A stretch of 19,911 nucleotides of DNA from JARRRD01 sp046706685 (GTDB lineage: Bacteria > Nitrospirota > Thermodesulfovibrionia > Thermodesulfovibrionales > UBA6898), in contig JBJKPE010000166.1 in assembly GCA_046706685.1 (NCBI GenBank), positions 1-19,911 on the forward strand, given 5' to 3'. Shown here one piece after another: positions 7,389-16,155 of the stretch (positions are counted from its first letter, which is position 1; each line of letters starts with the position of its first letter). Made by a program: the position numbers and the translations under genes. Under the pieces are notes generated by a model that worked only from the letters and a program-made list of their open reading frames with translations, made no database searches and was not told the origin of the DNA.

Positions 7389-10331
7389 CTATTTATAATC
7401 CATCTTTGCCTGTCCTTCTTTAGTAACCGCACTGATCGCTCCCTCGATTAAGGAGCGCCAGTTGGCTGTCAGCTTACCCAGCGCCGATTGTTCTGCAGCC
7501 GTAGTTGCTATCAAGGATTTTGAATCTTCTTCTGTCTTTCCTTTGAGGCCCGCGCCTGCAAGGGCCTGCGCAACGAGGCGCAGATGCTCATGATTTGGTC
7601 TGGCCTCCTGTAAGTAAGCTCCCAATTTGGCAGGACGGTTTTCCATGAGATAGAGGACCCGATGAAGAACGTCGATCAACAGTGGCGGCTCTCCGGCATC
7701 GGATGGCAGGCCGAGCTTCTCATTGCTCCCTCTTTCCGAATAATCCTTTAAACGGTATTTGCTCTTTTTCTTTTCGACCAATGAGTGGCCTCCTGAAGAA
7801 AGCCCCTTCTGCCCATCGAGCTCGACATTCGGAATGCCGTAGGTAAAGACAATCGCCTCACCAGCATCGAGCTCGGCCGCTTTATATGTATATCGCCAGA
7901 GGACATAAAACTGCGTCGGACCATCGACGCCCTTTACTCCTGCCCGTGAAACACCGAATATCTTCTCAAGAAGGGTTTCCAAGACAACCCATTCGACCTC
8001 GGCAAGAAATCTCTCCGCAGGAACTTCCTCGCCGTTGGCATATTCGACCTTTGCGTATTTCGTGAAGGCTCGCAAACCCGCACCAACGGCCGCGATGACA
8101 AGGTCAGCGCCGGAGATTCCCATATCCCAAAGGGTTTCGACACGCTCGCGGACAATACTTTCGAGGTCCGGGCGGACTTCAATCTCATAGGCACCTATTT
8201 TGTGCCCTTTTCTTTTACGAGCGACAAGAAATATGCTTGAGGCTAGCGCGGCTGTCTCCTGAGCAAGCAATCTGCCCGTTGTCTCTGTATCAAGAGGCCA
8301 GGCCTCCACAACTGTAAAACCGGAAAGACGCAATGCTTCCACTAATGTTGCCCAGCCGATGGTAGTCTTATGAGCATATACAACAACGATTTCTCCGTCT
8401 GGCTTTAAAACTCGACTACCTTCGCGAAACGATTGTGCCATCATTGCTTCATAGGCACGGCGCGAGTCCTTTTTTGTCTCATGCCGCCAAGATGAGGCAA
8501 CTGCCTCATTCTTTTTTGGAGATACTTGCCCCGCGAAATGTTCCGGATAAAAGTGTCCGACAGATCTCTTCAGCCAAACGTAAAAAAAATCTGAGAGAGC
8601 AGCATATTGAATGTTATCGTAGTAAGGCGGGTCCGTAATAATGGCGTCGAAATAACCTTCATCCCAAGAAAGTGCCAACGCCGAACCGCGGGATACGTCA
8701 GCAGAATAGCTTAAATTCAAATCCTCTATGTTCGTGACAACTTCCTTCAAACTGCTATCCCATGAGGCTATTTCCGGATTAAAAGGATTAGCTTCAGCAA
8801 AATCCCAAACCATTGGAAGTGCTTGTCTTCCAAACGTGTGAACGATTCCTCTGCCCCCGCCAGACTTCAATACACATAAGGACGAGTTGAAGTCTGCTTG
8901 CTTGTCTAATATGCAGGCCACCAGTGTCACAAGTGCTTTTCGATGTTCCTCATCTAAAAGGGATCCTTGGTGGTCAGCCAATTCTCTAATAGCGGCAGCG
9001 AAGCTGAGCAGGCAGAACATTTGGCGAGCGCTGAAAATATCCCGGAAAGAAACCATACCATAGTTTGGAAGTTGATCAGTTAACTTTTCAGTTAATGGTT
9101 CTTCTGGCATTGAAACCCCGTGCCACTTACACAAATCATCAATACGGCTCTCAATCAATGCATCATCAGGAATGAACTGCCCATAATCATCGGCTGATAA
9201 ATACGCTTTGCCCCTAGACCCCGGTCTTACGCATGCAATCGCCATCATCTGCTGCGCCATGCGCTTTGCCTGGCCCTCCATCTTCACGTAGTTACTGTCT
9301 GCTACTGTGCCGCAGAAGGGACAAGTTGCATTCCCGGCCTTTGAGAAAGCTTCAGGATCAAACCCCAAATCTGATTCATTCGCAGCCTCGACTACCTCAA
9401 AGCGAACCTTTTTTTGCCCTTTTGGCGCGATCATCTTCAGTGCGACAAATCGATCCTTTTTCTTGCACAGCCACGTTTGTCGAACAAGCGGTACAGTTGC
9501 GCCACAGTCATGGTTCTTGCACTTTACCGTTCGGGTCCAGAGGTATGCAACAGGGGTGAGATAACCGGCAGGAATTGTTAATTCGGGTTGAGCCCCCTCG
9601 AAACCTTCAAATTTCTCCTGTGGTTTTGGAATTAGCTTTTGACCCTTTTGCTTCGGGTCAGGTATGGGCGGATACAGGTCTCCTATTTCTGCTTTTACTT
9701 TTTCCAGCACCCATTTGCCCCAATGCTCTACTTCCTTTGCCAAACCCGCCCATGTTCCATCAGATGCCGAGCCTTTGGCATTCTTGTCAGGCTTACCATA
9801 TTTTTGAGGATAGACCAGAGTGCAGAGTTCGATTATGTGGGCTACCGGGTTAAGGTCGAGAGCATATGCTTCACAGCCCAAACGGAGCGCTTCAAGCGGA
9901 ATAGCGCCGCCGCCCGCAAACATGTCGAGAACTTTAGGCCGGGGCGCTCGGCCTTCCTCTATATCCTCCACGGTGACAGCCTTGCCGGTCTCCTCTGAAA
10001 GCCGCTCGGCATGGGCTTCAAGGATATCCCTCTGCGCCTCCTTTATTACCTGCTGGTCCCCCGGATATTTGCAGAGGCGTTCGACAAACTTTGCCGCATT
10101 CGCACGGCCAAGACTCTTCGCCTTCGCCTCCGACCCATTCGGCGGCACAAACCGCGATGCCGAGACCAGCGCCCCATACACCGCAGCGCGACAGGCCACC
10201 AACGGGCGCCTCGCCCACCAAAGATGAAGCGTCGATATATGCCCCTTCCGAACAGACTTCTCCCTCGAAGCCTCAGCGCTTATGGCCTGGATGGGAAGGT
10301 AGTCTTCTATGAGGCGCCGGTCGTCAGACAT
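7389..10331 (-). CDS. DUF1156 (COG1743) Zn-ribbon adenine-specific DNA methyltransferase
   Basis: Encodes 980 aa. The DUF1156 N-terminus is clear (YLPIQAISAEASREKSVRKGHISTLHLWWARRP, split here for description only: YLPIQAIS at 11-18 and LHLWWARRP at 35-43). The SAM-binding motif DMFAGGGAIP is at 136-145 and the catalytic DPPY at 567-570, followed by DNIQYAALSDFFYVWL. More than 400 residues separate them. That insert carries cysteines at about 271, 276, 289, 337 and 340 (CKNHDC, WLC, CPFC), a Zn-ribbon-like set. It should methylate adenine N6, protecting self DNA. The ATG overlaps the ParA stop by 8 nt (ATGTCTGA) with no Shine-Dalgarno sequence, so translation is probably coupled to ParA. Such methylases occur with DUF499 ATPases and SNF2 helicases in defence loci; specificity cannot be read from sequence. 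Confidence 0.92.
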   Translation of the reverse strand: MSDDRRLIEDYLPIQAISAEASREKSVRKGHISTLHLWWARRPLVACRAAVYGALVSASRFVPPNGSEAKAKSLGRANAAKFVERLCKYPGDQQVIKEAQRDILEAHAERLSEETGKAVTVEDIEEGRAPRPKVLDMFAGGGAIPLEALRLGCEAYALDLNPVAHIIELCTLVYPQKYGKPDKNAKGSASDGTWAGLAKEVEHWGKWVLEKVKAEIGDLYPPIPDPKQKGQKLIPKPQEKFEGFEGAQPELTIPAGYLTPVAYLWTRTVKCKNHDCGATVPLVRQTWLCKKKDRFVALKMIAPKGQKKVRFEVVEAANESDLGFDPEAFSKAGNATCPFCGTVADSNYVKMEGQAKRMAQQMMAIACVRPGSRGKAYLSADDYGQFIPDDALIESRIDDLCKWHGVSMPEEPLTEKLTDQLPNYGMVSFRDIFSARQMFCLLSFAAAIRELADHQGSLLDEEHRKALVTLVACILDKQADFNSSLCVLKSGGGRGIVHTFGRQALPMVWDFAEANPFNPEIASWDSSLKEVVTNIEDLNLSYSADVSRGSALALSWDEGYFDAIITDPPYYDNIQYAALSDFFYVWLKRSVGHFYPEHFAGQVSPKKNEAVASSWRHETKKDSRRAYEAMMAQSFREGSRVLKPDGEIVVVYAHKTTIGWATLVEALRLSGFTVVEAWPLDTETTGRLLAQETAALASSIFLVARKRKGHKIGAYEIEVRPDLESIVRERVETLWDMGISGADLVIAAVGAGLRAFTKYAKVEYANGEEVPAERFLAEVEWVVLETLLEKIFGVSRAGVKGVDGPTQFYVLWRYTYKAAELDAGEAIVFTYGIPNVELDGQKGLSSGGHSLVEKKKSKYRLKDYSERGSNEKLGLPSDAGEPPLLIDVLHRVLYLMENRPAKLGAYLQEARPNHEHLRLVAQALAGAGLKGKTEEDSKSLIATTAAEQSALGKLTANWRSLIEGAISAVTKEGQAKMDYK

Positions 10332-11337
10332 GAGGAGTCAGTTTGAGTGTCGCAGAGTTCATCCTCTTAAGAATCGTTTCCGCAAGCAGCCTAAAGTCTT
10401 TATAAGCTTCCGCAACTGCCTGCGCGTGACTTCCGATGGCACCGTCGGCTGATGTGAGCTTAAAGACAGGTTTCCGGGCTTCCTGTCCCATCGGGATCAA
10501 GCTGCGATAGTGCTTCAAGGTTGCAAGGCATTCAGCATCTTCCGCCGGGTTCCTTGCGACAGTGGAATCCTGAAGCACCGAGTCATGGTAAACCACAGGC
10601 ATGCGGTTAACCCACTTGTCATATGCTTTCACCGGCCGACTTAGTCGCACGCTATGCTGTTGAACAATATATCCAATCGGTCTCATATGCCCTTTAGGCA
10701 AAGCAAAATCCGGGTTATTCCAGTTAGCCAGTCTTTTTTCCCAGAGATTACGCCATGAACGAAGTGTCGGCCCGAGATTCTTCAAGCCCTGCAAAGAAAA
10801 AAGGTCGGCTCCAAGAGGAATGGCAACATAATCGGACCCTATAAGTGCCGAACGGTTTATGGCGCCAAGATTCGGCCCGACATCAATAAGAATTATATTG
10901 GCTTCGACTTTCTTGGCAGCCATCTGTGCGACCTGCCAAAAAGATGAGAGGATACGGAAAGGCCTGTAAAGATTGCTGTCCGCCATGCTGGCCGGCCAAG
11001 CCTCGGACAGGGTATCCTCGTAAGACGCCAACGCCACGTCTCCCGGAACAAGATGAAGCTGAGGTGTCACACTTACAATCCGAGGCTCTTCTAAATCTCC
11101 CACACGTGTAAGAGGTTCAATAGCCCTGTAAATCGTCGTGGGTCCTCGCTGTTGCTCCCACAGGTTTTCCATTTCATCCTCGTCGAGATAGGCGGCCGTA
11201 AGGTTTGCCTGTGCATCGAGATCCACTGTTACAACTGTGTAGCCGAGCTCTGAAAACATCCAGGACAGATGATAAACCAGCGAGGTTTTCCCAACACCAC
11301 CTTTGTTGTTGAAAAATGTTAATACCGGGACACTCAT
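10324..11337 (-). CDS. ParA/MinD-type ATPase in the defence-like operon
   Basis: Encodes 337 aa. The deviant Walker A NNKGGVGKTS is at residues 10-19, the VDLDAQANL strand at 38-46 and Walker B IILIDVGPNLG at 148-158. These are the hallmarks of ParA/Soj proteins that dimerise on ATP and bind DNA without sequence specificity. At 337 aa it is longer than plasmid ParA; the extra C-terminal part is unfamiliar. No ParB or parS-like array is visible, so plasmid or chromosome partition is unlikely. It is locked into the operon: its ATG overlaps the previous stop (ATGA), AGGAGG lies 5 nt upstream, and its 3' end overlaps the methylase start. It may position or regulate the other components on DNA; this is inference. 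Confidence 0.87.
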   Translation of the reverse strand: MSVPVLTFFNNKGGVGKTSLVYHLSWMFSELGYTVVTVDLDAQANLTAAYLDEDEMENLWEQQRGPTTIYRAIEPLTRVGDLEEPRIVSVTPQLHLVPGDVALASYEDTLSEAWPASMADSNLYRPFRILSSFWQVAQMAAKKVEANIILIDVGPNLGAINRSALIGSDYVAIPLGADLFSLQGLKNLGPTLRSWRNLWEKRLANWNNPDFALPKGHMRPIGYIVQQHSVRLSRPVKAYDKWVNRMPVVYHDSVLQDSTVARNPAEDAECLATLKHYRSLIPMGQEARKPVFKLTSADGAIGSHAQAVAEAYKDFRLLAETILKRMNSATLKLTPHV

Positions 11338-12539
11338 GGTCGCCTCCTGACCGTGGCGAGCACGGTCACTGGTTCGATTTGGAATTCTATATCCGGATTG
11401 CCGTTCTTTCTCATCTCCGCCCTTGCGGTCTGGATGCCAATACCAAATCGCTGTACAAACCCCATAACCTTCATAGCATCCGCAAGATTCGGGTTGCGGT
11501 AGTCCGTAATTCCGGGTTGCCCGAAGTTATCTCGTGAGACAACGCCGAATGGTCCCCCCGGATTGACGATCTCGATACGGTCGTCAAACCAATAGACCCG
11601 CACCGGCGTGTTCGTGTTCTCATAGGTGCGGTGCATAACAGCATTACGGATCAATTGCTGAAGCGCGATGCGTGGATAAGGCACGGTGCGCAATTCTCGA
11701 TCCGCCGATGTGATGTCGACTGCGCTACGATTATGTGAATCAATCTTTTCATCGATCCGACGCAGAATTTGCCCCAGAGTCCCGTCTATAAGCGCCTCAT
11801 CTTGAATCGGATCATTCATCTCCGTTCCCGCAATCCGCAGAAATTGTATGTAAGCGCCGGGAATCCAATCCCGTGGCGACACGCCGAGAACCAATATGCC
11901 TAGTATGGTAGGCGTGCGATTATCCACAGACGCAATCATTCGACAGGATGCAAGCTTCTGTTCGTAAGACCTCTCATTGGCTCCCACAATGTCAGGAGCG
12001 AACGCATTCGGCAAATACTCTTGCTCGAACAGAATCCGACTGAGCTCGGAGAGATTGCACGAAGGAAGCGGCTGCACATCAAATGGTATATCTCTGTAAC
12101 GGCGTTTTTCATTCAAGATCCGTTCTTCCTGAGCAGTAGCAATGGACCTGCGAGGGCCGGTGCGAATCCATATCCTCCCTTTGAATCTCACCGGCGGTGC
12201 GTCTGAGGGTTGTACTGTAACGACCGCCATCTCGCTGCCATTAAGCACACGTTTTTCGACAATGATTGATGGCGGAGGTAGGGTGTTGCCGTCAGTCCTG
12301 ATGTCGGAAAGTGTGCGCAATAATTCATCCGTTACGGGTAAACCAGATGGCGTACCATCGTTTCTCGCACCAACAAATAGAACCCCTGGTTTTCGATAGT
12401 CCGGCAAGTCGTTAGCAAATGCGCAAACCGCCTGGCGTCCGGTCTCTGGAGCATCACCCTTCCAGGATTCCTTACGTTCGGCGAGGTCTGATTCGATATC
12501 TGCTAGAAGTGCCTCTAGCTCTTCATTAGTGTATGTCAT
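11334..12539 (-). CDS. AlbA_2 (Schlafen-type) domain / GHKL ATP-binding protein
   Basis: Encodes 401 aa of the COG2865 type. The N-terminal AlbA_2 domain (about 15-130) shows ESDLAERKESW, an FANDLPDY..PGVLFVGARNDG block and GRIWIRTGPR. The C-terminal ATPase-like domain (about 285-400) shows NAVMHRTYE, FDDRIEIVNPGG, NPNLADAMKVMGFVQRFGIGI, the usual pattern of HATPase_c_4 proteins annotated as putative transcriptional regulators. The residue that is normally the N-box glutamate four positions before the asparagine is Gln (ALQQLIRNAV, Q295), so ATP hydrolysis may be lost. Possible roles are nucleic-acid sensing, RNA cleavage (Schlafen-like) or regulation of the operon. The start overlaps the helicase stop by 14 nt; GGAGGA lies 4 nt upstream. 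Confidence 0.85.
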   Translation of the reverse strand: MTYTNEELEALLADIESDLAERKESWKGDAPETGRQAVCAFANDLPDYRKPGVLFVGARNDGTPSGLPVTDELLRTLSDIRTDGNTLPPPSIIVEKRVLNGSEMAVVTVQPSDAPPVRFKGRIWIRTGPRRSIATAQEERILNEKRRYRDIPFDVQPLPSCNLSELSRILFEQEYLPNAFAPDIVGANERSYEQKLASCRMIASVDNRTPTILGILVLGVSPRDWIPGAYIQFLRIAGTEMNDPIQDEALIDGTLGQILRRIDEKIDSHNRSAVDITSADRELRTVPYPRIALQQLIRNAVMHRTYENTNTPVRVYWFDDRIEIVNPGGPFGVVSRDNFGQPGITDYRNPNLADAMKVMGFVQRFGIGIQTARAEMRKNGNPDIEFQIEPVTVLATVRRRP

Positions 12540-15500
12540 CGTGTCCTCCGCGGATGCTCACCTGCTCTATTATATCTGCCGGTATCTCAAAAAACCTCAC
12601 TATCTCTTTCTTTGCATGATCAAGCACGACCGCAGGGTTCTGGATGCGGACAAGCTCCGGGGTCTCTCCGAGCGGGTCCCAAACAACATAAAGCCAATAG
12701 GACTCCGCAAGCTGAACGGCCTTATACCATTCGTTCGTAGTCAGACGAATAGGCTGTCCTCTTTCACGTCCTTTAACCTCGATACGGCGCACATGATACT
12801 GGCCGGTCGCTGGGTCAGGGGCGCTGATGCTCCGGATATCGAAGCCGATCTTCATATGACCGACACGCTCGCATGTCCAGCCCTGAGCCTGCTCATGAGC
12901 GATAACCTTATCCTCCGCGGCAAGTTCGCTCTGCCTGTTGCGCAGAGGATCACCGCCGCCCGCCAGTTCTCTTAACTGTTCTTCATGAGATGCCTCGGGC
13001 GTCAGAACAATCGCCGTGCCGATATGCCGGACCGGCCCTGTCCGGGCAATGATCAGCCTGTCGAGGCCGGACAAACGGTCTTTCTTGTCTCTTTCGAGCT
13101 GGGCATAGTCCTGCTCGGCCCTCTGCCGGGCAAGCGCCACTTCGGGCGATTCGACTTCCCTTGCCCTCAAAGCCATTACCCGGTCTTCCGCGGCCCTGAT
13201 CCTGGCCTCGAATGACCGGGTGAGATAGTCCCGGCAGACCTGAGCAAACTGGCTCCTTTCAGCCTGGCAGCGCTCGCGACATTCTAATTGATAGGTGCTC
13301 TTCAGAAAATCTGCCGCCTTTTGAGGATCGACAACGTCGAAATACACTGGCTGATCTTTCGCGGCAGGAAGATTCAAGAGCATGTCGGCAGGCATGATCT
13401 CGAATGAGTTGTTTTCCTCTCTTACCGCTACCGTTTCACCGTAGAGGTTTACTGTCTCGCCCCGTGAATTCTGCCCTTTGATCGAGATTTCAAAAAAATG
13501 AACACGATAAGGGGCGGGCGTCAGGGGATCGACGTAGAACGCTGTTTGGCCTCTCAGAGGGGCAAGGAGTTGATTGAGGCGCTCATCAACAGCGGCATAA
13601 AGAGAGTGTCCGGGCCCTAAGAGGACCGCATCGAGATGTTGGTTCTGGTCCAGGTGCTGCTTATGAAAAGTGATCTTCTTGTAGCTTGATTCTGCTTTGC
13701 CCAAACGTCTGACTGCATCGAGCCTTTCCGACCGGAGATCGGCCAAAACATGCTCTATCCGCCACAGCCCATCAGCCCTCGTCTCTATCTTCAGACCGAC
13801 CTCGCGTGCCGCTGCCTCGAACTGTTTCTCCACATATTTGGGCATCAGACGCCGCTCTTCTACCTCAAAGTTTGCTGATTGAAAGCCCGAGAAGTCCACA
13901 TTTGCTCGGGCAAGCGCGATACCCGTGGCCTCCTCGTACTTTCTGAGCTTTTCAGGATCAATCTTATCGATCTGGTCGATATATTCATCAAGCCGCCTCG
14001 GATCATAGGCAGCCTCCCTCAACATCTCCGGCAGGTTTACATCATTAATAGAGAGAACTTCGCCTATCACATCAAAGACCCGGCCGGCAAGGGCGTCGCG
14101 CATCTGATCGAGCTTATGGAGTAGTCTCTGGAGAATTCGGCCTTCTATTACCGGCTGTCCATCCTCCGAGTCGGTCGCAACGAAATTATAAGCATAGACA
14201 TCATTTTCCTGGCCTATGCGGTGTATACGTCCTAGTCTCTGTTCAAGCCTCGTGGGATTCCAGGGAATGTCATAGTTGATCATAAGGTGACAGAACTGGA
14301 GGTTTATGCCTTCCCCGGCGGCCTCAGTAGCCACACAGATCTGGTAGGTCGTACGGAACAACTCCTGCGCCTGATTCCTTTCATGAGGATTCATCCCGCC
14401 ATGGATCTCACAGGTAGAATAACCCCATTTATTCAGGAACTCCCGAAGATGGTTCAAGGTGGCCCGATGCTCGGTAAATATCAGAAGCTTGCCCAGGCCG
14501 TCCTTTAGTTCTGAGAACTCGGCGAGCTTCAAACATCCTTCAAGGGCGGATAACTTACTGTCCCGTCCGCTTTCGCGAACCCGTCGCGCCTGTTCGACCA
14601 GCTCCTTTAGAGAGGCGATCTCCGCCTTAAGCTGCTCCAACTCGATGGCAGTGGTAAATTCATCGGTCAAACGGTCTTTATCAGCATCGTCAAGATCATC
14701 TTCATCCTGTTCAGCATCGGCAAGGCGGCCCTGGATATAAGCCAGACGCTTGGCCCTTTGAGCCGGAGCCAGACCTTCCAGCTCATCAAGAAGGTCCTGT
14801 TGTTTCTTGAGACGGCTTTTCAAAGACTCGTGTATGGCATGGGACGAGCTCGCCAGACGCCTCTGAAAAACCGTTCTGGCAAGAGCTGCACTCTGCCTTC
14901 TTTGCCCTGTCCCCTGAGTAAGAAACTGATTTATATACTCGGTGACAGTCTTGTAAAGAAAATATTCTTCAGGATTCAGCGTAAAGGTGATGGACTGCAT
15001 GTGACGGTCAGGGAAAAGCCTCTTGCCGTCGATATCCTTGAGGTCTTCCTTCAGCCGCCGAAGAGCCCAAGGACAGTCCGCTCCAAGGCGGAATATGCTC
15101 TTCCTGATTTCGGTCGCCTGTTGGCCCAAGCGGTGAGGCTCAGGGAATAGATCGGGATCTATCAGCCTTAAAAAGTGACCGAAGCGGTCTTCGTCTCCGT
15201 GATGTGGTGTTGCGGTAAGAAGGAGAACATGGTCTGCATTTGCACTGAGCCTCTTCGCCAATTGATAACGCTTCGTCTCATTCGCCTCGGGGGCCCGATT
15301 GCTGCTGTGCTTCGTATACGCCGAACACTTATGCGCTTCGTCAATGAGGATCATGTCCCACTTCTGCTGCCAGATACGTTCGCGCACGCCCTCCTGCTTG
15401 GCATAATCTATGGATGAGATGACCTGGCTTTCCTTTTGCCAGGGATTGATGAGCTGATGCTGATCTATCGAAGAAAAGATGATCGCAAACTGTTCCCCGA

Positions 15501-16035
15501 ACCATTTGAGGAGTTCATCTTGCCATTGAATCGTAAGAGGAGCAGGGCAGAGAATAAGAATTCTTTCTATCGCCTCACGGAGCTTCATTTCCTTTATGAG
15601 AAGGCCGGCCATGATGGTCTTACCGGCGCCAGGATCATCAGCAAGCAAGAATCTCAGTCTCGGCTGAGGGAGCATCTTCATGTAGACCGCCTCGATCTGA
15701 TGAGGCAATGTCCTGATGCCGGACAAACTTACCGCAAATTGGCGGTCATGAGCATAGGCAAGACGAATGCGGGCGGACTCGATTAAAAGACGAAGTTTTT
15801 CAGCGTCAACGGGTTGAGCGGGCTCCTTCATCTCTCCGAGTTCTCCGAGGATGGCATCAACCTCATTTTTTGAAAGGGTCGTCTCTTCCAAAGCACCGCT
15901 CGCCAGCCGAACCCTCACTTCATAACTGCTCCCCAGTGGGCGAATATCCTCAATGAGCACCGGATGCTCAAAATGTCCCTTGAGAAGCACCCTTTGATTT
16001 ATCAAAGATGTCAGGAGTGTCGGTTGCTCGCTCAT
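12526..16035 (-). CDS. SNF2-family helicase with C-terminal DUF3883 (NOV_C) domain
   Basis: Encodes 1169 aa. A specific N-terminal domain precedes the SF2/SNF2 motor: Walker A DDPGAGKT at 133-140, DEAH at 232-235, LTATPHHG at 273-280, LIFTEHRATL near 518, and motifs V-VI EAAGEGINLQ...QRLGRIHRIGQ at 571-609. A charged coiled-coil-like insert (about 405-500) lies between the RecA lobes. The C-terminal DUF3883 domain (about 1040-1150) has GFDI at 1064-1067 and IEVKGR at 1085-1090, compatible with a PD-(D/E)XK-type site. It resembles DISARM DrmD and the BREX SNF2 helicase in general type but I cannot assign it to either. It should translocate on DNA and possibly cut it. It is the first gene of the operon. 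The ATG at 16035 has only a poor ribosome binding site; an upstream alternative was not seen. Confidence 0.88.
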   Translation of the reverse strand: MSEQPTLLTSLINQRVLLKGHFEHPVLIEDIRPLGSSYEVRVRLASGALEETTLSKNEVDAILGELGEMKEPAQPVDAEKLRLLIESARIRLAYAHDRQFAVSLSGIRTLPHQIEAVYMKMLPQPRLRFLLADDPGAGKTIMAGLLIKEMKLREAIERILILCPAPLTIQWQDELLKWFGEQFAIIFSSIDQHQLINPWQKESQVISSIDYAKQEGVRERIWQQKWDMILIDEAHKCSAYTKHSSNRAPEANETKRYQLAKRLSANADHVLLLTATPHHGDEDRFGHFLRLIDPDLFPEPHRLGQQATEIRKSIFRLGADCPWALRRLKEDLKDIDGKRLFPDRHMQSITFTLNPEEYFLYKTVTEYINQFLTQGTGQRRQSAALARTVFQRRLASSSHAIHESLKSRLKKQQDLLDELEGLAPAQRAKRLAYIQGRLADAEQDEDDLDDADKDRLTDEFTTAIELEQLKAEIASLKELVEQARRVRESGRDSKLSALEGCLKLAEFSELKDGLGKLLIFTEHRATLNHLREFLNKWGYSTCEIHGGMNPHERNQAQELFRTTYQICVATEAAGEGINLQFCHLMINYDIPWNPTRLEQRLGRIHRIGQENDVYAYNFVATDSEDGQPVIEGRILQRLLHKLDQMRDALAGRVFDVIGEVLSINDVNLPEMLREAAYDPRRLDEYIDQIDKIDPEKLRKYEEATGIALARANVDFSGFQSANFEVEERRLMPKYVEKQFEAAAREVGLKIETRADGLWRIEHVLADLRSERLDAVRRLGKAESSYKKITFHKQHLDQNQHLDAVLLGPGHSLYAAVDERLNQLLAPLRGQTAFYVDPLTPAPYRVHFFEISIKGQNSRGETVNLYGETVAVREENNSFEIMPADMLLNLPAAKDQPVYFDVVDPQKAADFLKSTYQLECRERCQAERSQFAQVCRDYLTRSFEARIRAAEDRVMALRAREVESPEVALARQRAEQDYAQLERDKKDRLSGLDRLIIARTGPVRHIGTAIVLTPEASHEEQLRELAGGGDPLRNRQSELAAEDKVIAHEQAQGWTCERVGHMKIGFDIRSISAPDPATGQYHVRRIEVKGRERGQPIRLTTNEWYKAVQLAESYWLYVVWDPLGETPELVRIQNPAVVLDHAKKEIVRFFEIPADIIEQVSIRGGHDDIH

Positions 16036-16110
16036 ATGGTCATCATTGGTCTATCTTGCCCCCAAACGTAGCTTCAGCGAATGCACTCATATCCCCATCA
16101 AATTGCTTTA

Positions 16111-16139
16111 ATATTAATATGTTTCGCTAAGGAATGCAA
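16111..16139 (-). promoter_or_regulatory. Possible promoter of the defence-like operon
   Basis: Read leftward, TTGCAT (16139-16134) and TAATAT (16116-16111) are 17 nt apart, about 75 nt upstream of the helicase start, in the only A/T-rich part of this stretch. The hexamers are weak. The first base of the -35 lies in the 17-bp target duplication, so the insertion sequence sits immediately upstream of the candidate promoter without breaking it. CGCTAA occurs twice in direct orientation nearby (16125-16130 and 16149-16154), which could be an operator or chance. Confidence 0.28.
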
Positions 16140-16155
16140 TGCTCCGCACGCTAAC
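16139..16155. repeat. Left 17-bp target-site duplication of the insertion sequence
   Basis: The sequence ATGCTCCGCACGCTAAC is repeated exactly at 17479-17495. The two copies directly border the element, as expected of a target duplication made on insertion. They are identical, which suggests a fairly recent insertion. Confidence 0.92.

Noticed and set aside
10018..10346. Several short frames on both strands over the methylase 5' end
   Set aside because: They overlap the conserved DUF1156 N-terminus in other frames and show no family resemblance.
10324..11337. Plasmid or chromosome partition locus
   Set aside because: The ParA-type gene has no ParB partner or repeat array and is overlapped on both sides by unrelated operon genes.
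4099..16035. Complete DISARM or BREX system
   Set aside because: No PglZ phosphatase, BrxA/BrxB, DrmA/DrmB or phospholipase-D protein is encoded. Only the methylase, ATPase and SNF2 helicase types overlap with those systems.
4099..16035. Type I or type III restriction-modification locus
   Set aside because: There is no HsdS-like specificity subunit, no HsdR or Res protein, and the methylase is of the DUF1156 type.
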